Shown here: positions 36,339 through 45,864 of the stretch, in pieces | Layout of the letters: every line of letters begins with the position of its first letter | Position numbering within the stretch: the first letter of the stretch is position 1 | Assembly: GCA_943330455.2 (NCBI GenBank) | Contig: CALQHT020000004.1 | Span: 1 to 64,000, forward strand | Direction of reading: 5' to 3' | Source of the DNA: Nitrosovibrio sp. Nv4 | Lineage (GTDB): Bacteria > Pseudomonadota > Alphaproteobacteria > Acetobacterales > Acetobacteraceae | DNA: 64,000 bases | Position numbers and translations under genes: made by a program | Notes under the pieces: model-generated | Databases searched by the model: none | Told to the model about the DNA's origin: nothing | Seen by the model: the letters and a program-made list of their open reading frames with translations, nothing else

Positions 36339-37786
36339 CCGAGTTGTACCGCGACGTGGTGGAACCACGCCACCAGCGGCGGCGGCAACCAGATACCGGC
36401 GATCAGCACCAACAAGAGATGGGCGAACATCGGCAGGTAGGAGGCTCGCACCGGCCCGACCGGTCCCTTCACCGGGCCGAACGCCAGGTCATTGACCCGC
36501 AGCAGCAAGGCGCCGAAGGCCAGCAACAGGCCGAAGACGAACAGCACGGCCAGCACTGGAACGCGGGCGAAGGTGGTGGACGCCACCAGGAACTCGCTGG
36601 TGAAGACGCCGAAGGGGGGCATCCCGCCGATTGCCGCCACTCCGGCCACCAGAGACCAGCCCAGCACCGGGTGCGAAACGGTCAGGCCACCGATATCGGC
36701 CATGCGCTGGGTTCCCTTGACCTGCACGATATGGCCCACCGCAAAGAAGATCGCCGATTTGGTCAGGCTGTGCATCGCCATGTGCAGCAGGCCGGCGAAA
36801 TTGCCCAACGGCCCCGCCATGCCGAACGAGAACACGATAATCCCCATGTGCTCGATCGACGAATAGGCGAACATGCGTTTGATGTCGCGCCGGCGATACA
36901 GCATGAACGCCGCGAAAATCAGCGACAGCAGCCCCATGCCGATCATCAGTGGCCCGGGTGCCAGAGCGCCAGGATTGGCCGCGATCAGCATCTTGAAGCG
37001 CAGCAGGGCATAGAGCGCGACGTTCAACAGCAAGCCCGACAGCACGGCGGAGATCGGCGTCGGCCCCTCGGAATGTGCGTCGGGCAGCCAGGCATGCAGC
37101 GGTGCCAGCCCGACCTTGGTGCCATAGCCCAGCAGCAGGAAGATGAAGGCGATGTTCAGCAATGATGGATCGAGCGCCGCGGCCCGCGAGACCAGGGTCG
37201 TCCAGACCATGGCATCCATGCCCTCCCCGATGACCGGCAGCGCGGCCAGGTAGACCAGGATGGTGCCGAACAGGGCCAGCGCGATGCCGACACTGCCGAG
37301 GATGAAGTATTTCCAGGCGGCTTCCAGGGCCTCGGCCGTGCGGTAGATCCCGACCATCAGGACCGTGGTCAGGGTTGCCAGTTCGACGGCGACCCACATC
37401 AGGCCGATATTGTTGGCGACCAGCGCCAGACCCATGCCGAACTGCATGATCTGATACATCGCGTGGTAGAATCGCAGATGCCTTTGAGTCAGGCGGCCGA
37501 TTTCCAGTTCGTGCGCGATGTAGCTGGCACTGAAGACGCTGGTGGTGAAGCCCACGAAGGTGTTCAGGATGATGAACACCACGTTCAGATCATCCACCAG
37601 CAGGTATTGCCCCGGTGCCGGTCGCCCCGCTAGCAGCATCAGCGCGCAGAGCAGCGACCCCAGGCTGGCCGCCATGTTCATCCCGGCCGACACCCGATAA
37701 CCGGGCACGAATGCCAGGACGGCGGCCGCGACCAGCGGGATCGACAGCACACCCACCAAAGGGTCGATACCGAGCAGGAACGGCAT
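36335..37786 (-). CDS. hyfF: HyfF-like antiporter-type membrane subunit
   Basis: A 483-residue protein with about 14 membrane helices, of the NuoN/NuoL/MrpD family. The proton-channel residues typical of these subunits are present: Glu in MWVAVELATLTT, Lys in AAWKYFILGSVG, then GYGTKVGLAPLHAWLPDAH and FAYSSIEHMG with a His. Start ATG shares its A with the hyfE stop (TGATG). A GTG three bases earlier is the alternative. It presumably couples redox work of HyfG/I to H+ or Na+ movement. Confidence 0.92.
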   Translation of the reverse strand: MPFLLGIDPLVGVLSIPLVAAAVLAFVPGYRVSAGMNMAASLGSLLCALMLLAGRPAPGQYLLVDDLNVVFIILNTFVGFTTSVFSASYIAHELEIGRLTQRHLRFYHAMYQIMQFGMGLALVANNIGLMWVAVELATLTTVLMVGIYRTAEALEAAWKYFILGSVGIALALFGTILVYLAALPVIGEGMDAMVWTTLVSRAAALDPSLLNIAFIFLLLGYGTKVGLAPLHAWLPDAHSEGPTPISAVLSGLLLNVALYALLRFKMLIAANPGALAPGPLMIGMGLLSLIFAAFMLYRRRDIKRMFAYSSIEHMGIIVFSFGMAGPLGNFAGLLHMAMHSLTKSAIFFAVGHIVQVKGTQRMADIGGLTVSHPVLGWSLVAGVAAIGGMPPFGVFTSEFLVASTTFARVPVLAVLFVFGLLLAFGALLLRVNDLAFGPVKGPVGPVRASYLPMFAHLLLVLIAGIWLPPPLVAWFHHVAVQLG

Positions 37787-38448
37787 CACCCTTGGCCTCC
37801 GCGGAATTTGTCCAGGGCCCCGACATCGACGGTATCGAAGCGCTCCCGGATGCGGAACAGGAAGATGCCGATGACGATGAACGCGATCAGGATCGAGAAG
37901 GCGATGCTGATCTCAACTACCAGCGGCATGCCGCGCGCGCCGGTGGCGGCCAGATTGATGCCGTTTTCCAGCGACATGAAGCCGACGACCTGGCTGACGG
38001 CGTTGCGGCGGGTGACCATCATCAGAAGGCCGATCAGTACCACGGACAAAGCGAGCGCGATGTCCTCCCGCGCGATCGGGTCGGCCTTGGCGGTGACCGG
38101 CAGCATGACCTCCAGCGACAGGGCCACCAGTGCCATGCCTGCCAGCATCGTCAGGCCGACGCTGACAACGGCCTCGATTTCCCGATGCACGCCCATGCGA
38201 AACACCATGCGGCGCAGCGCCCAGGGGACCAGGATGGCCTTGAAGCCCAATGCGATGGCGGCGGTGACATACAGATGCGGCGAGCCCTGGATGTGTGCCT
38301 GCCACGCGACCGAAAGCGACAGCACCAGCGCATGAAGCGCCAGGACATTCAGCAACGCGTAGAGCCGGACCTGATACAGCATCATGAAACTGACCAGCAC
38401 CAGGGCTCCGGCCAGCATATGGGCGATATCGAAGGATAGCCCGTGCAT
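37786..38448 (-). CDS. hyfE: HyfE-like membrane subunit
   Basis: A 220-residue membrane protein with about six helices. It corresponds to HyfE, whose C-terminal half is NuoK-like. The conserved membrane Glu lies in VVGFMSLENGINLAA, as in NuoK. It starts three bases after the hyfC stop and runs into hyfF, so these genes are translationally linked. It is normal length for the family. Confidence 0.9.
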   Translation of the reverse strand: MHGLSFDIAHMLAGALVLVSFMMLYQVRLYALLNVLALHALVLSLSVAWQAHIQGSPHLYVTAAIALGFKAILVPWALRRMVFRMGVHREIEAVVSVGLTMLAGMALVALSLEVMLPVTAKADPIAREDIALALSVVLIGLLMMVTRRNAVSQVVGFMSLENGINLAATGARGMPLVVEISIAFSILIAFIVIGIFLFRIRERFDTVDVGALDKFRGGQG

Positions 38449-38451
38449 CTG

Positions 38452-39408
38452 CTACATCCCCCGCGACACGAACAGCAGCAGCACGCCCAGCAACGCCAGC
38501 ATCAGCGCGGCACCCAGGAAATTCGGCACCCGGAACACCCGCATCTTGGCGATCGACATTTCGGACACGCTCAGCAGCACGCCCGCCCCTGTCAGCTTTA
38601 CGAGCCAGAGGCCCGCACCGGCGGCATAATCCAGCGGGGAGCTGGCCGCTCCGGCCAGTCCGAACGGCAGGAACAGGCAGATGATCAGCGACGCATAGGC
38701 CAGCAATTTCAGGGACGCGGCGAGGTCGATCATCGCCAGATGGCGACCGGAATATTCCAACACCATCGCCTCGTGCACCATCGTCAGTTCCAGGTGCGTC
38801 GCGGGATTGTCCACGGGGATGCGGCCGTTTTCGGAGATCGCCACGATGATCAACGCCACCAACGCCAAGGCGAGCGACACCCGCAGACCGACCGCGTCCG
38901 ACTGCATGAACACGGCGATCGTCGACAACTGGGTCGAGCCCGCGATCAGCGCCACCGAAAACACGATCATGACCATCGCCGGTTCCGCCAGGGAGGCGAT
39001 CATGACTTCCCGGGACGCGCCGATCCCGCCGAAGCTGGTGCCGACATCCAGCCCGGCCAGCGCCTGGGCAAAGCGGACACCGCCGAACAGCGCGATGATC
39101 ACCAGCAGATCGCCGGACCAACTGAACAGCAGCCCGGTCGCGAAAGTCGGGATCAGGGACGCGGCGACCCAGGTGATCGCGAACACGACATAGGGAACGC
39201 CGCGGAACAGCCAGGAGGCGTTCTCCGCCATCACGACATCCTTGCCGAACAGGCGGCGGAGGTCCCGGTAGGGCTGCAGCAACGGCGGGCCCTGGCGACG
39301 TTGCAGCCTGGCCTTGACCTTGCGCACCAGGCCGGTCAGCAGCGGCGCCAAGCCCAGCACCAGCGCCATCTGCGCAAATTGGGTTAGCAGCGCGCCCATC
39401 ATGTCCAT
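38452..39408 (-). CDS. hyfC: HyfC-like (NuoH-type) membrane subunit
   Basis: A 318-residue homologue of NuoH/HyfC/HycD, the subunit that bridges the peripheral arm to the antiporter subunits. Typical loops are QRRQGPPLLQPYRDLRRLF near residue 38 and ENGRIPVDNPATHLELTM, the acidic quinone-cavity-type loop. About eight helices are predicted by eye. MD-M-M at the start offers ATGs at 39408, 39402 and 39399, and none has a strong ribosome site. Position: second structural gene of the operon. Confidence 0.92.
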   Translation of the reverse strand: MDMMGALLTQFAQMALVLGLAPLLTGLVRKVKARLQRRQGPPLLQPYRDLRRLFGKDVVMAENASWLFRGVPYVVFAITWVAASLIPTFATGLLFSWSGDLLVIIALFGGVRFAQALAGLDVGTSFGGIGASREVMIASLAEPAMVMIVFSVALIAGSTQLSTIAVFMQSDAVGLRVSLALALVALIIVAISENGRIPVDNPATHLELTMVHEAMVLEYSGRHLAMIDLAASLKLLAYASLIICLFLPFGLAGAASSPLDYAAGAGLWLVKLTGAGVLLSVSEMSIAKMRVFRVPNFLGAALMLALLGVLLLFVSRGM

Positions 39409-39426
39409 GGGGTCAGGGCCGTCATG

Positions 39427-41424
39427 TCATTGCCACAACGTCAGCGACACCAGCAGAATCACCAGGGCCGCGAAGACGAACCCCAGATAGCGCCGGATGG
39501 TCAGGTGCTGCATCAGGTTCAGGACCGTCGCCACGGCCAGAATCAGGCGAGCGATAGGAGCGTAAGCCAGCTCCCATATCGTGTCGTGGCTGGTTTTCGC
39601 GATACTGGCCGCCCTGGTGTCGCCGGGGGAAGGCATGTCCACCTTCTCCCGCGTGCGGAACACAACGGCGCCGTAAACGCGGCGGATGGGCTGGTCGAAA
39701 CTGGCGGCCGTATATTGCGTCGCCGGGTTCGGGTCCGGGAACCCACAGTCCCAGGGTGGCGCTCGCCGCAGGCCGCTCGACGCGAACCGGTGGATGACCG
39801 CGACCGTGAGAACCGCGCTGCCACTGATGAACAGGAAGACCAACAGCCCGTTATAGGAGCTGCGGCTGGCGGTGATCGGCGCGACGGTCAGCCACGCATC
39901 GCTCACTTGTGGGGCGATGCGCGCACCGCTCAGCGCTTGCAGGACCGGCGCCAGGAAGTCGATCACCACGCCCGGCAGGATACCGCCCAGCAGACAGAGG
40001 CCGGCAAAGATCAGCATCGCGGCCTGAGACCAGATGTCCGTCTCCCGTGCCTGTTCGGCCGCCGGACTGCGAGGTCGGCCGAGAAACGCGATGCCGAAGG
40101 CGCGCACGAAGCACGCCGCGGCCAGGGCGGCGGCCAGGGCAAGCAGAGCTCCATCCACGGGCAGCGCCAGTTTGGGACCCCATTGCGGCAACTCCGGCCG
40201 CAGCAGGATGGCCTGGAAGATCAGCCACTCGGAGGCAAAACCGTTCAGCGGCGGCAGGGCCGATATCGCGATGCAGCCAACCAGGACCGCAACGGCCGTG
40301 CGTGGCATGCGGTGGATCAGCCCGCCCAACCGTTCCAGATCGCGATGGCCGGTTGCGTTCAGGACCGCGCCCGCACCAAAGAACAACAGGCTCTTGAACA
40401 CGGTGTGGTTCAGCGCATGGAAGAACGCGCCAGTCAGAGCGAGCGTCACACCGGTGGTGAATGCATTCGCCTTGAATGCCAACGCCAATCCCAGAGCGAC
40501 GAAAACGATGCCGATATTCTCGACGGTCGAGAATGCCAGCAGCCGCTTCATGTCCCGCTCCAGCATCGCGTGCAGAACGCCGAGCACGGCGGTGATGCCG
40601 CCCAGCACCAGCACGATGGTGGCGAACCACCAGGGCGGGGTCGGCAGCAGGTCGAAGACGATGCGCACGAAGCCGTAGATCGCGATCTTCGTCATCACCC
40701 CGCTCATCAGGGCCGAGACATGGCTCGGCGCGGCTGGGTGGGCGAGGGGCAGCCACACATGCAGCGGCACCAGGCCCGCCTTCGCGCCGGTCCCGATCAG
40801 CGCCAGCAGCAGGGCGGCCGAGGCCAGGCCGTTGGACGGGGACACCGCCCGGATCGCGTCGAACGCGTAATTCCCGCTCGGACCGGCCAGCAGACCGAAC
40901 GCCAGCAATAACGTCATGCCGCTGAATGCGGCCATCAGCATGTAGACAAAGGCGGCGTGGGCGTTGCCGTCCTCTCGGTGCTGCGCCATCACCAGCGCCC
41001 AGGAGGAAATCGACATCAACTCCCACGCGAACAGGAAGGTGAAAGCGTCGTCGGCCAGGATGACCAGATTCATGCCGGCCAGGAACACCGGATAGAACGG
41101 CAGCACGCGGGCCGGTTCTTCTTCATGCCGGCCGTAGCCGATGGCGAACAGGCTGGCCCCGGCGCCGCCCAGGCCGGTCAGGACCAGGAAAAAGGATGCC
41201 AGCGCATCGAGGCGCAGATGCGTTCCGCTGCCGGGGAGGCCGAGCGGCAGGGTGAGTCGCTGGATTGGGCCGGCTATGGAGGTCAGGCCCGTGCCGAGGA
41301 TGACCAGGCAGACGATCAGGCAACCACCATAGGTCAGGACCCGCCCGATTGGCATCCGTGCCGTAACCGCCGCGATCATGCCCAGAAGTAGCAGGCAGAG
41401 AATGGCGATCAGCACGGTCTCCAT
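39427..41424 (-). CDS. hyfB: HyfB-like (NuoL-type) antiporter subunit
   Basis: A 665-residue NuoL/HyfB homologue with about 15-16 helices. Key residues: Glu in FAWELMSISSWALV, Lys/His in GTGAKAGLVPLHVWLPLAHP, and FSTVENIGIVFVALG. A long C-terminal hydrophobic tail follows, as in HyfB. It is the first structural gene, 14 bases after a small XRE regulator on the same strand. With HyfF it gives the complex two antiporter-like modules, which suggests strong ion coupling. Confidence 0.92.
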   Translation of the reverse strand: METVLIAILCLLLLGMIAAVTARMPIGRVLTYGGCLIVCLVILGTGLTSIAGPIQRLTLPLGLPGSGTHLRLDALASFFLVLTGLGGAGASLFAIGYGRHEEEPARVLPFYPVFLAGMNLVILADDAFTFLFAWELMSISSWALVMAQHREDGNAHAAFVYMLMAAFSGMTLLLAFGLLAGPSGNYAFDAIRAVSPSNGLASAALLLALIGTGAKAGLVPLHVWLPLAHPAAPSHVSALMSGVMTKIAIYGFVRIVFDLLPTPPWWFATIVLVLGGITAVLGVLHAMLERDMKRLLAFSTVENIGIVFVALGLALAFKANAFTTGVTLALTGAFFHALNHTVFKSLLFFGAGAVLNATGHRDLERLGGLIHRMPRTAVAVLVGCIAISALPPLNGFASEWLIFQAILLRPELPQWGPKLALPVDGALLALAAALAAACFVRAFGIAFLGRPRSPAAEQARETDIWSQAAMLIFAGLCLLGGILPGVVIDFLAPVLQALSGARIAPQVSDAWLTVAPITASRSSYNGLLVFLFISGSAVLTVAVIHRFASSGLRRAPPWDCGFPDPNPATQYTAASFDQPIRRVYGAVVFRTREKVDMPSPGDTRAASIAKTSHDTIWELAYAPIARLILAVATVLNLMQHLTIRRYLGFVFAALVILLVSLTLWQ

Positions 41425-41438
41425 GACGCCTCGCCGCC

Positions 41439-41696
41439 CTAGGGCGTTTCGGGCGCGACGAACCGGACACCGCGGCCGCCGCGGGGGCTGGCCGCGCCGT
41501 CGTGGATCAGCTCAATGCCTGAGGCATGCAACGCGGCCACCAGTTTCATCAACGAGTCGACATTGCCCCGCACAACCCCGTCACTGGCTTCCATCCGTTG
41601 CACCGTCGGCAGCGACAGCCCAGAAAGTTCGGCCAGGCGTCTCTGGTCGATCCCCAGCAGGGCGCGCGCCGCTCGCATTTGGCCGGCGGTTATCAC
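41439..41696 (-). CDS. Small XRE-family HTH regulator ahead of hyfB
   Basis: An 85-residue protein with one Cro/C1-type helix-turn-helix (MRAARALLGIDQRRLAELSG, then LSLPTVQRMEAS) and a short tail. The frame begins with GTG at 41696. An ATG six codons later is the alternative, and neither has a clear Shine-Dalgarno. It lies 14 bases before hyfB on the same strand, so it is likely the operon's first gene and possible autoregulator. No toxin partner is seen. Confidence 0.8.
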   Translation of the reverse strand: MITAGQMRAARALLGIDQRRLAELSGLSLPTVQRMEASDGVVRGNVDSLMKLVAALHASGIELIHDGAASPRGGRGVRFVAPETP

Positions 41697-41844
41697 GTGT
41701 CAAACATCAGTTGTTCGATCCATGATTGGAAAGTGACTTAATCCGCATGATAATTCAAGCCGGTCCCTGGGGATTGCGAGCCTGCCGAGGCGCCGCTTAC
41801 GCCTTTGCGTTCGCGGTGCATCGGTCAATGGTTATGGCTGGCGA

Positions 41845-42750
41845 TCAGTGTCGCGATCGCTCCGCCAGATAGTCGTCCATCATAGGACCCCAGATGGCCG
41901 AACCGCCGCGGCCGAAAAACAGCGAATGTCCGTCTTCACGGAACGGCCCGAGCTGGGCCAGCCTGGCGGTCCCTCCCGACCGCAGGAACGCGTCATGCAT
42001 GCCCTTCGCGAGCGTCGGGCTGAAAAACGTGTCGTTCTCGGTGTAGATCCATAGCATCGGCGTGGTCGCGGCGGCGCCGAGAATGCCGGCGGCGCGGACC
42101 AATTCCTCGGGGCGGCAATTGGTGTGCGGGACGTTGCCGACCCGCCCGCCTCGACCGCCCGCCATGCTCACCATCGCGACGACAGGTTGGTGCAGCACAC
42201 TGTTGTAACCGAGTGCGGCCCAGCCGCCGGCGGACTGTCCGACGACAACAACGTTGTCGGCCTGAGCGTAGGGCAGGCGGGTGACGTAACGCACCGTCGC
42301 GTCCAGGTCGCGCGCGCTTTCTCGGGCGGCCGAGGCGTATTCGTCGGCGCTGCATCGGCCGGACGTTTCGGCCCAGCGCCCTCCCGTCAGGCCGTAACCG
42401 CGGCGGATCCCGGCGACCACCATGAAGCCGCGGGCCATGAACCATTGAACCGCCTCATGATCGCATGCGGCGGGCATCATGGAGGGCCGGCGGGTCGGAT
42501 CGGCCGGACTCCCATGCGCGAGGACCATGACGCGGGCTGGATGATCGCCGGGAGGGCGACATACCCTTGTATAAAGCAGGCGTGCCGGATCGCTTGGATC
42601 GCGGGTCGGTATCCAATGAATCTGTTCGCGAAAGGGACCGGCTGGTTGGCCGATCGGGCCGGGGTGAGCCGGAATTTCATCCTGACCGGCGCAGTTGGCC
42701 AAGAACGCCAGACACAGCAAGATCTGCCAAACAATCTTCAGACAGGCCAC
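41845..42750 (-). CDS. Lipoprotein alpha/beta hydrolase (dienelactone hydrolase-like)
   Basis: A 301-residue serine hydrolase. Residues 1-20 form a lipoprotein signal with lipobox LANC (Cys20). The nucleophile is Ser173 in VVGQSAGGWAAL. Asp240 in YTENDTFF and His275 in EDGHSLF complete the triad. RPPGDHPARVMVLAHGSP provides the oxyanion region. It is most like dienelactone hydrolase/S9-type periplasmic esterases, but the substrate is unknown. It stands alone, convergent with nothing obvious. Confidence 0.82.
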   Translation of the reverse strand: MACLKIVWQILLCLAFLANCAGQDEIPAHPGPIGQPAGPFREQIHWIPTRDPSDPARLLYTRVCRPPGDHPARVMVLAHGSPADPTRRPSMMPAACDHEAVQWFMARGFMVVAGIRRGYGLTGGRWAETSGRCSADEYASAARESARDLDATVRYVTRLPYAQADNVVVVGQSAGGWAALGYNSVLHQPVVAMVSMAGGRGGRVGNVPHTNCRPEELVRAAGILGAAATTPMLWIYTENDTFFSPTLAKGMHDAFLRSGGTARLAQLGPFREDGHSLFFGRGGSAIWGPMMDDYLAERSRH

Positions 42751-42770
42751 TCCGCGCCGGTTTCCTATTG

Positions 42771-42800
42771 GTGATGCGCCGTTCGGTGATGCGCCTTTCG
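42771..42800. repeat. 15-base tandem duplication
   Basis: GTGATGCGCCGTTCG (42771-42785) is followed directly by GTGATGCGCCTTTCG, one mismatch, in the 74-base gap between the hydrolase start and recX end. Confidence 0.6.
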
Positions 42801-42824
42801 GTCGCGACCGGGGGTGGCCCTCGG

Positions 42825-43409
42825 TCAGCGTCGAAGGTCCAGGATCATTGCCTCGGCATCCTCGTGGCTCATGGCCATGGCGGTGTTGACGGCATCACGG
42901 GTGAACCCGGCCCGAGCCAGGATGGCCATCTCGCGTTGGCGGGCGGCGGCGTCCGCTGCCTCCCCGATTCGGAATGGGCCGATCCGTCGTCGGCGCGCCA
43001 GTGTTAGGGCGGCGGCCACTTCTGTGTCCGGGTCATTGGGCAGGACGGATTGGGCGATCTTGGCATTCACGCCCTTGGTTGCCAGCCGAGCGGCGATGGC
43101 GCGACGGGACAGGCCGGAACGGGCGAGGCCGCGGGCTTTTCCGGCGGCGAATTCAGCGTCGTTGAGAGCGCCGGATGCGACCAACCCGGCCACCACTTTC
43201 ACGGCTGCCTGTTTGGCCACAGCGATCTGGTCGGTCACCTTGTCGCGATCGTCGATGCTCCGGGCCCAGCGGGCGATGCGGCGGTCCAGCACCTGTCGCA
43301 GCCCGGCCTCGGTCGCGGCGAAGCGCGCCAGGTAGGACAGGGCAGCGTCGCGCAGCGTGGCCTCCGTGGGGGCTGGGCCGGGAGAATTACGGTCCGGGTG
43401 GTGCGGCAT
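42825..43409 (-). CDS. recX: RecX-family regulatory protein
   Basis: RecX proteins bind RecA filaments and limit recombination. This 194-residue form has the all-helical three-repeat build: YLARFAATEAGLRQVLDRRI, then GALNDAEFAAGKARGLARSGLSRRAIAARLATKGV, and a last repeat ending AILARAGFTRDAVNTAM. The frame is open far upstream (539 residues in total), but only the last 195 look like RecX. ATG at 43409 is chosen and 43493 is an alternative. No recA gene is near. It is divergent from argD. Confidence 0.78.
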   Translation of the reverse strand: MPHHPDRNSPGPAPTEATLRDAALSYLARFAATEAGLRQVLDRRIARWARSIDDRDKVTDQIAVAKQAAVKVVAGLVASGALNDAEFAAGKARGLARSGLSRRAIAARLATKGVNAKIAQSVLPNDPDTEVAAALTLARRRRIGPFRIGEAADAAARQREMAILARAGFTRDAVNTAMAMSHEDAEAMILDLRR

Positions 43410-43530
43410 GGGGGGACGATGCCAGCTGACGACGGCGTTTGGAAGCGCTTCGGCGGATCGTGGGCGCGGGGTGCGTCGGGTTTTCTGCTGCATGCAAGGC
43501 CGATCTGCGCGGTTTATTCGCAAGTGTCGT

Positions 43531-43559
43531 TTGACTTCGGTCTGCCGGTACACAATGAT
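43531..43559 (+). promoter_or_regulatory. Candidate sigma70-type promoter for argD-argF
   Basis: TTGACT (43531-43536), 17 bases, then AATGAT (43554-43559) gives a near-consensus -35 and a 4/6 match at -10, about 80 bases before argD. No arginine-repressor box was recognised. Confidence 0.4.
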
Positions 43560-43637
43560 CCCCCTTCCCTCGGAGCCGCCCCGAAAGGTCGCGGGCGGGA
43601 GATCCGTTGGGAACTGTAACCGAGGGTCACAACCCCC

Positions 43638-44834
43638 ATGATTTCTGCTCTTCTGCCGAACTACGCCCGTGCCGACCTTGCCTTCGAGCGGGGCGAAGGT
43701 GCCTGGTTGTGGACGGTCGACGGGCGACGATTCTTGGATTTCGGGTCGGGTATCGCCACGGCCTCGATCGGACACGGCCACCCGCATCTGGCGAAGGCGA
43801 TTGCCGAACAGGCCGCCAAAGTGATGCACGTGTCCAACCTGTATCGGATCCCGCAGGCCGAAAAGCTGGCCCAACGGCTGGTCGACATGACCTTCGCGGA
43901 CAGCGTGTTCTTCTGCAACTCGGGCGCCGAAGCGAACGAGGGCATGATCAAGATGATGCGCCGCGCGATGTCGGATGCCGGCAAGCCGGAACGCTTCCGC
44001 TTGATCTGCTTTGAAGGCGCGTTCCACGGCCGCACCCTGGCAACCCTGGCCGCCACCGGCAACCCGCACTACCTGGAGGGTTTCGGCCCCGTGGTGGAAG
44101 GCTTCGATCACGTTCCGTTCAACAACATGAACGCGGTGCGCGACAAGATCGGGCCGAACACGGCGGGCATTATCGTCGAGCCGATCCAGGGCGAAGGCGG
44201 GGTGCGTCCGGCCGACATGCAGTTCCTGCGGGATTTGCGCGCGGTCTGCGACGAATACGGCATCATCCTGGGCATGGATGAAGTGCAGTCCGGAATGGGC
44301 CGCACCGGCAAGCTGTTCGCGCATGAATGGGCCGGCATCACGCCCGACGTCATGTCCGCCGCCAAAGGCATCGGTGGCGGCTTCCCGCTCGGCGCCGTCC
44401 TGGCCAAGGAGCAGTTTGCCAAGGCACTCGTTCCCGGCACGCATGGCACCACCTACGGCGGAAATCCGTTGGCCTGTGCCGCTGGCAACGCCGTGCTGGA
44501 TATCATCTCCGCGCCGGGCTTTATCGAAGATGTGGAGCGTAAGGGCCGCAAACTCGGCGCCGAACTGGACAAGGTGGCGAAGGAATTCCCCACATTGTTC
44601 GATAACGCGCGCGGCATGGGCCTCCTTCGCGGCATCAAATGCGTGGTCCCCGTCGGTCAGGTCCAGGCGGCCTGTGTCGCGGAAGGCCTGATGGCGATCA
44701 CGGCCGGGGAGAACACCTTGCGTCTGGCGCCCCCTCTGGTCGTTACCGACAGCGACATCGACCAGGCTATGGTGATGCTGCGAGCCGCGGCTGGAAAGGT
44801 GGCAGCAACAGTCGCAAAGGCCGCCGCACAGTGA
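43638..44834 (+). CDS. argD: Acetylornithine aminotransferase
   Basis: PLP-dependent class III aminotransferase that makes N-acetylornithine. The 398 residues show [15 protein letters not shown] (PLP phosphate site), the Asp214 site in [14 protein letters not shown] and Lys243 in [31 protein letters not shown] lies near the C-terminal side of the pocket. It leads a two-gene operon with argF, overlapping by four bases, which supports the arginine assignment over other ornithine-type transaminases. Confidence 0.95.
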   Translation: MISALLPNYARADLAFERGEGAWLWTVDGRRFLDFGSGIATASIGHGHPHLAKAIAEQAAKVMHVSNLYRIPQAEKLAQRLVDMTFADSVFFCNSGAEANEGMIKMMRRAMSDAGKPERFRLICFEGAFHGRTLATLAATGNPHYLEGFGPVVEGFDHVPFNNMNAVRDKIGPNTAGIIVEPIQGEGGVRPADMQFLRDLRAVCDEYGIILGMDEVQSGMGRTGKLFAHEWAGITPDVMSAAKGIGGGFPLGAVLAKEQFAKALVPGTHGTTYGGNPLACAAGNAVLDIISAPGFIEDVERKGRKLGAELDKVAKEFPTLFDNARGMGLLRGIKCVVPVGQVQAACVAEGLMAITAGENTLRLAPPLVVTDSDIDQAMVMLRAAAGKVAATVAKAAAQ

Positions 44835-45799
44835 GCGTTTCGCTCCATCGCGGAACCAAGTCAGCGGGCCGGTCCACCGATGAGGTGGCCGGCCCTAGAC
44901 ATTTCCTCGACTTGCGGGATTTCGAACCGGCGGTCTTGCGTCAAATGCTGGATATCGGAACGGGCTTCAAGCGTGCCGGTGGCGTCAGTTCACGTCCCCT
45001 CGCGGGCAAGACACTGGCGCTGATATTCGAGAAGCCTTCGACTCGCACGCGAGTTTCCTTCGAAGTCGGCATGCGCCAGCTTGGCGGTGACGTGATCGTG
45101 CTGAGCGGCAAGGAGATGCAGATCGGCCGCGGGGAGACAGCAGCCGATACGGCGCGGGTGCTGTCACGCTATGTCGACGCGATCATGCTGCGCACCGACA
45201 GCGCGTCCAAGCTGCATGAACTGGCGGATCATGCCACGGTCCCGGTCATCAACGGCCTGACCGATAAGTCGCATCCCTGCCAGTTGATGGCCGACGTCAT
45301 GACGTTCGAGGAACACCGCGGTCCGATCGCCGGTCAGGTTGTGGCCTGGTGTGGCGATGGCAACAATGTTGCTCGCAGTTGGATTGAAGCCGCGGTTCGC
45401 TTCGGTTTCACGCTCCGTCTGGCCACGCCGGACGGTCTGCGCCCTCCCACGGATCTGGTCGAGTGGGCGCGCGCACAAGGCGGCAAGATCGAACTCACGG
45501 ACGATCCGGTCGAAGCGGTTGTCGGAGCGCGTTGCGTGGTGACCGACACGTGGGTGTCCATGTCGGACGACCCAAACGAAAGCCGGCACAACATGCTGGC
45601 GCCGTACCGGGTGACCAGCGCATTGATGAGCAAGGCCTCGCCCGACGCGATCTTCATGCATTGCCTGCCCGCGCATCGGGGAGAGGAAGTCACCGCAGAC
45701 GTGATCGACGGTCCACAATCGGTGGTGTTCGACGAAGCCGAAAACCGGCTGCACGCCCAGAAAGGTATCCTCGCCTGGGCATTCGGCGCCGCCCGATAG
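44831..45799 (+). CDS. argF: Ornithine carbamoyltransferase
   Basis: Makes citrulline from ornithine and carbamoyl phosphate. The 322-residue protein has the carbamoyl-phosphate loop [11 protein letters not shown] (STRT at about 70-73), the [11 protein letters not shown] segment, and [13 protein letters not shown] with the ornithine-pocket Cys. Start GTG at 44831 overlaps the argD stop as GTGA. The longer frame upstream only reads through argD. The pair is followed by phnE in the opposite direction. Confidence 0.96.
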   Translation: MSVSLHRGTKSAGRSTDEVAGPRHFLDLRDFEPAVLRQMLDIGTGFKRAGGVSSRPLAGKTLALIFEKPSTRTRVSFEVGMRQLGGDVIVLSGKEMQIGRGETAADTARVLSRYVDAIMLRTDSASKLHELADHATVPVINGLTDKSHPCQLMADVMTFEEHRGPIAGQVVAWCGDGNNVARSWIEAAVRFGFTLRLATPDGLRPPTDLVEWARAQGGKIELTDDPVEAVVGARCVVTDTWVSMSDDPNESRHNMLAPYRVTSALMSKASPDAIFMHCLPAHRGEEVTADVIDGPQSVVFDEAENRLHAQKGILAWAFGAAR

Positions 45800-45864
45800 G
45801 GTTCGGCTCATTGAGCCTGACGTCTGGGTGCTGGAGCGGTCGCTGATTGTTGATCCGTGTCGCC

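Noticed and set aside
34346-41424. Energy-converting [NiFe] hydrogenase
   Set aside because: HyfG lacks the four metal-binding Cys, and no maturation genes were seen, so an active hydrogenase is not supported.
42825-44444. A 539-residue minus-strand protein including RecX
   Set aside because: The upstream 340 residues overlap argD antisense and have no family similarity. Only the last 195 are RecX-like.
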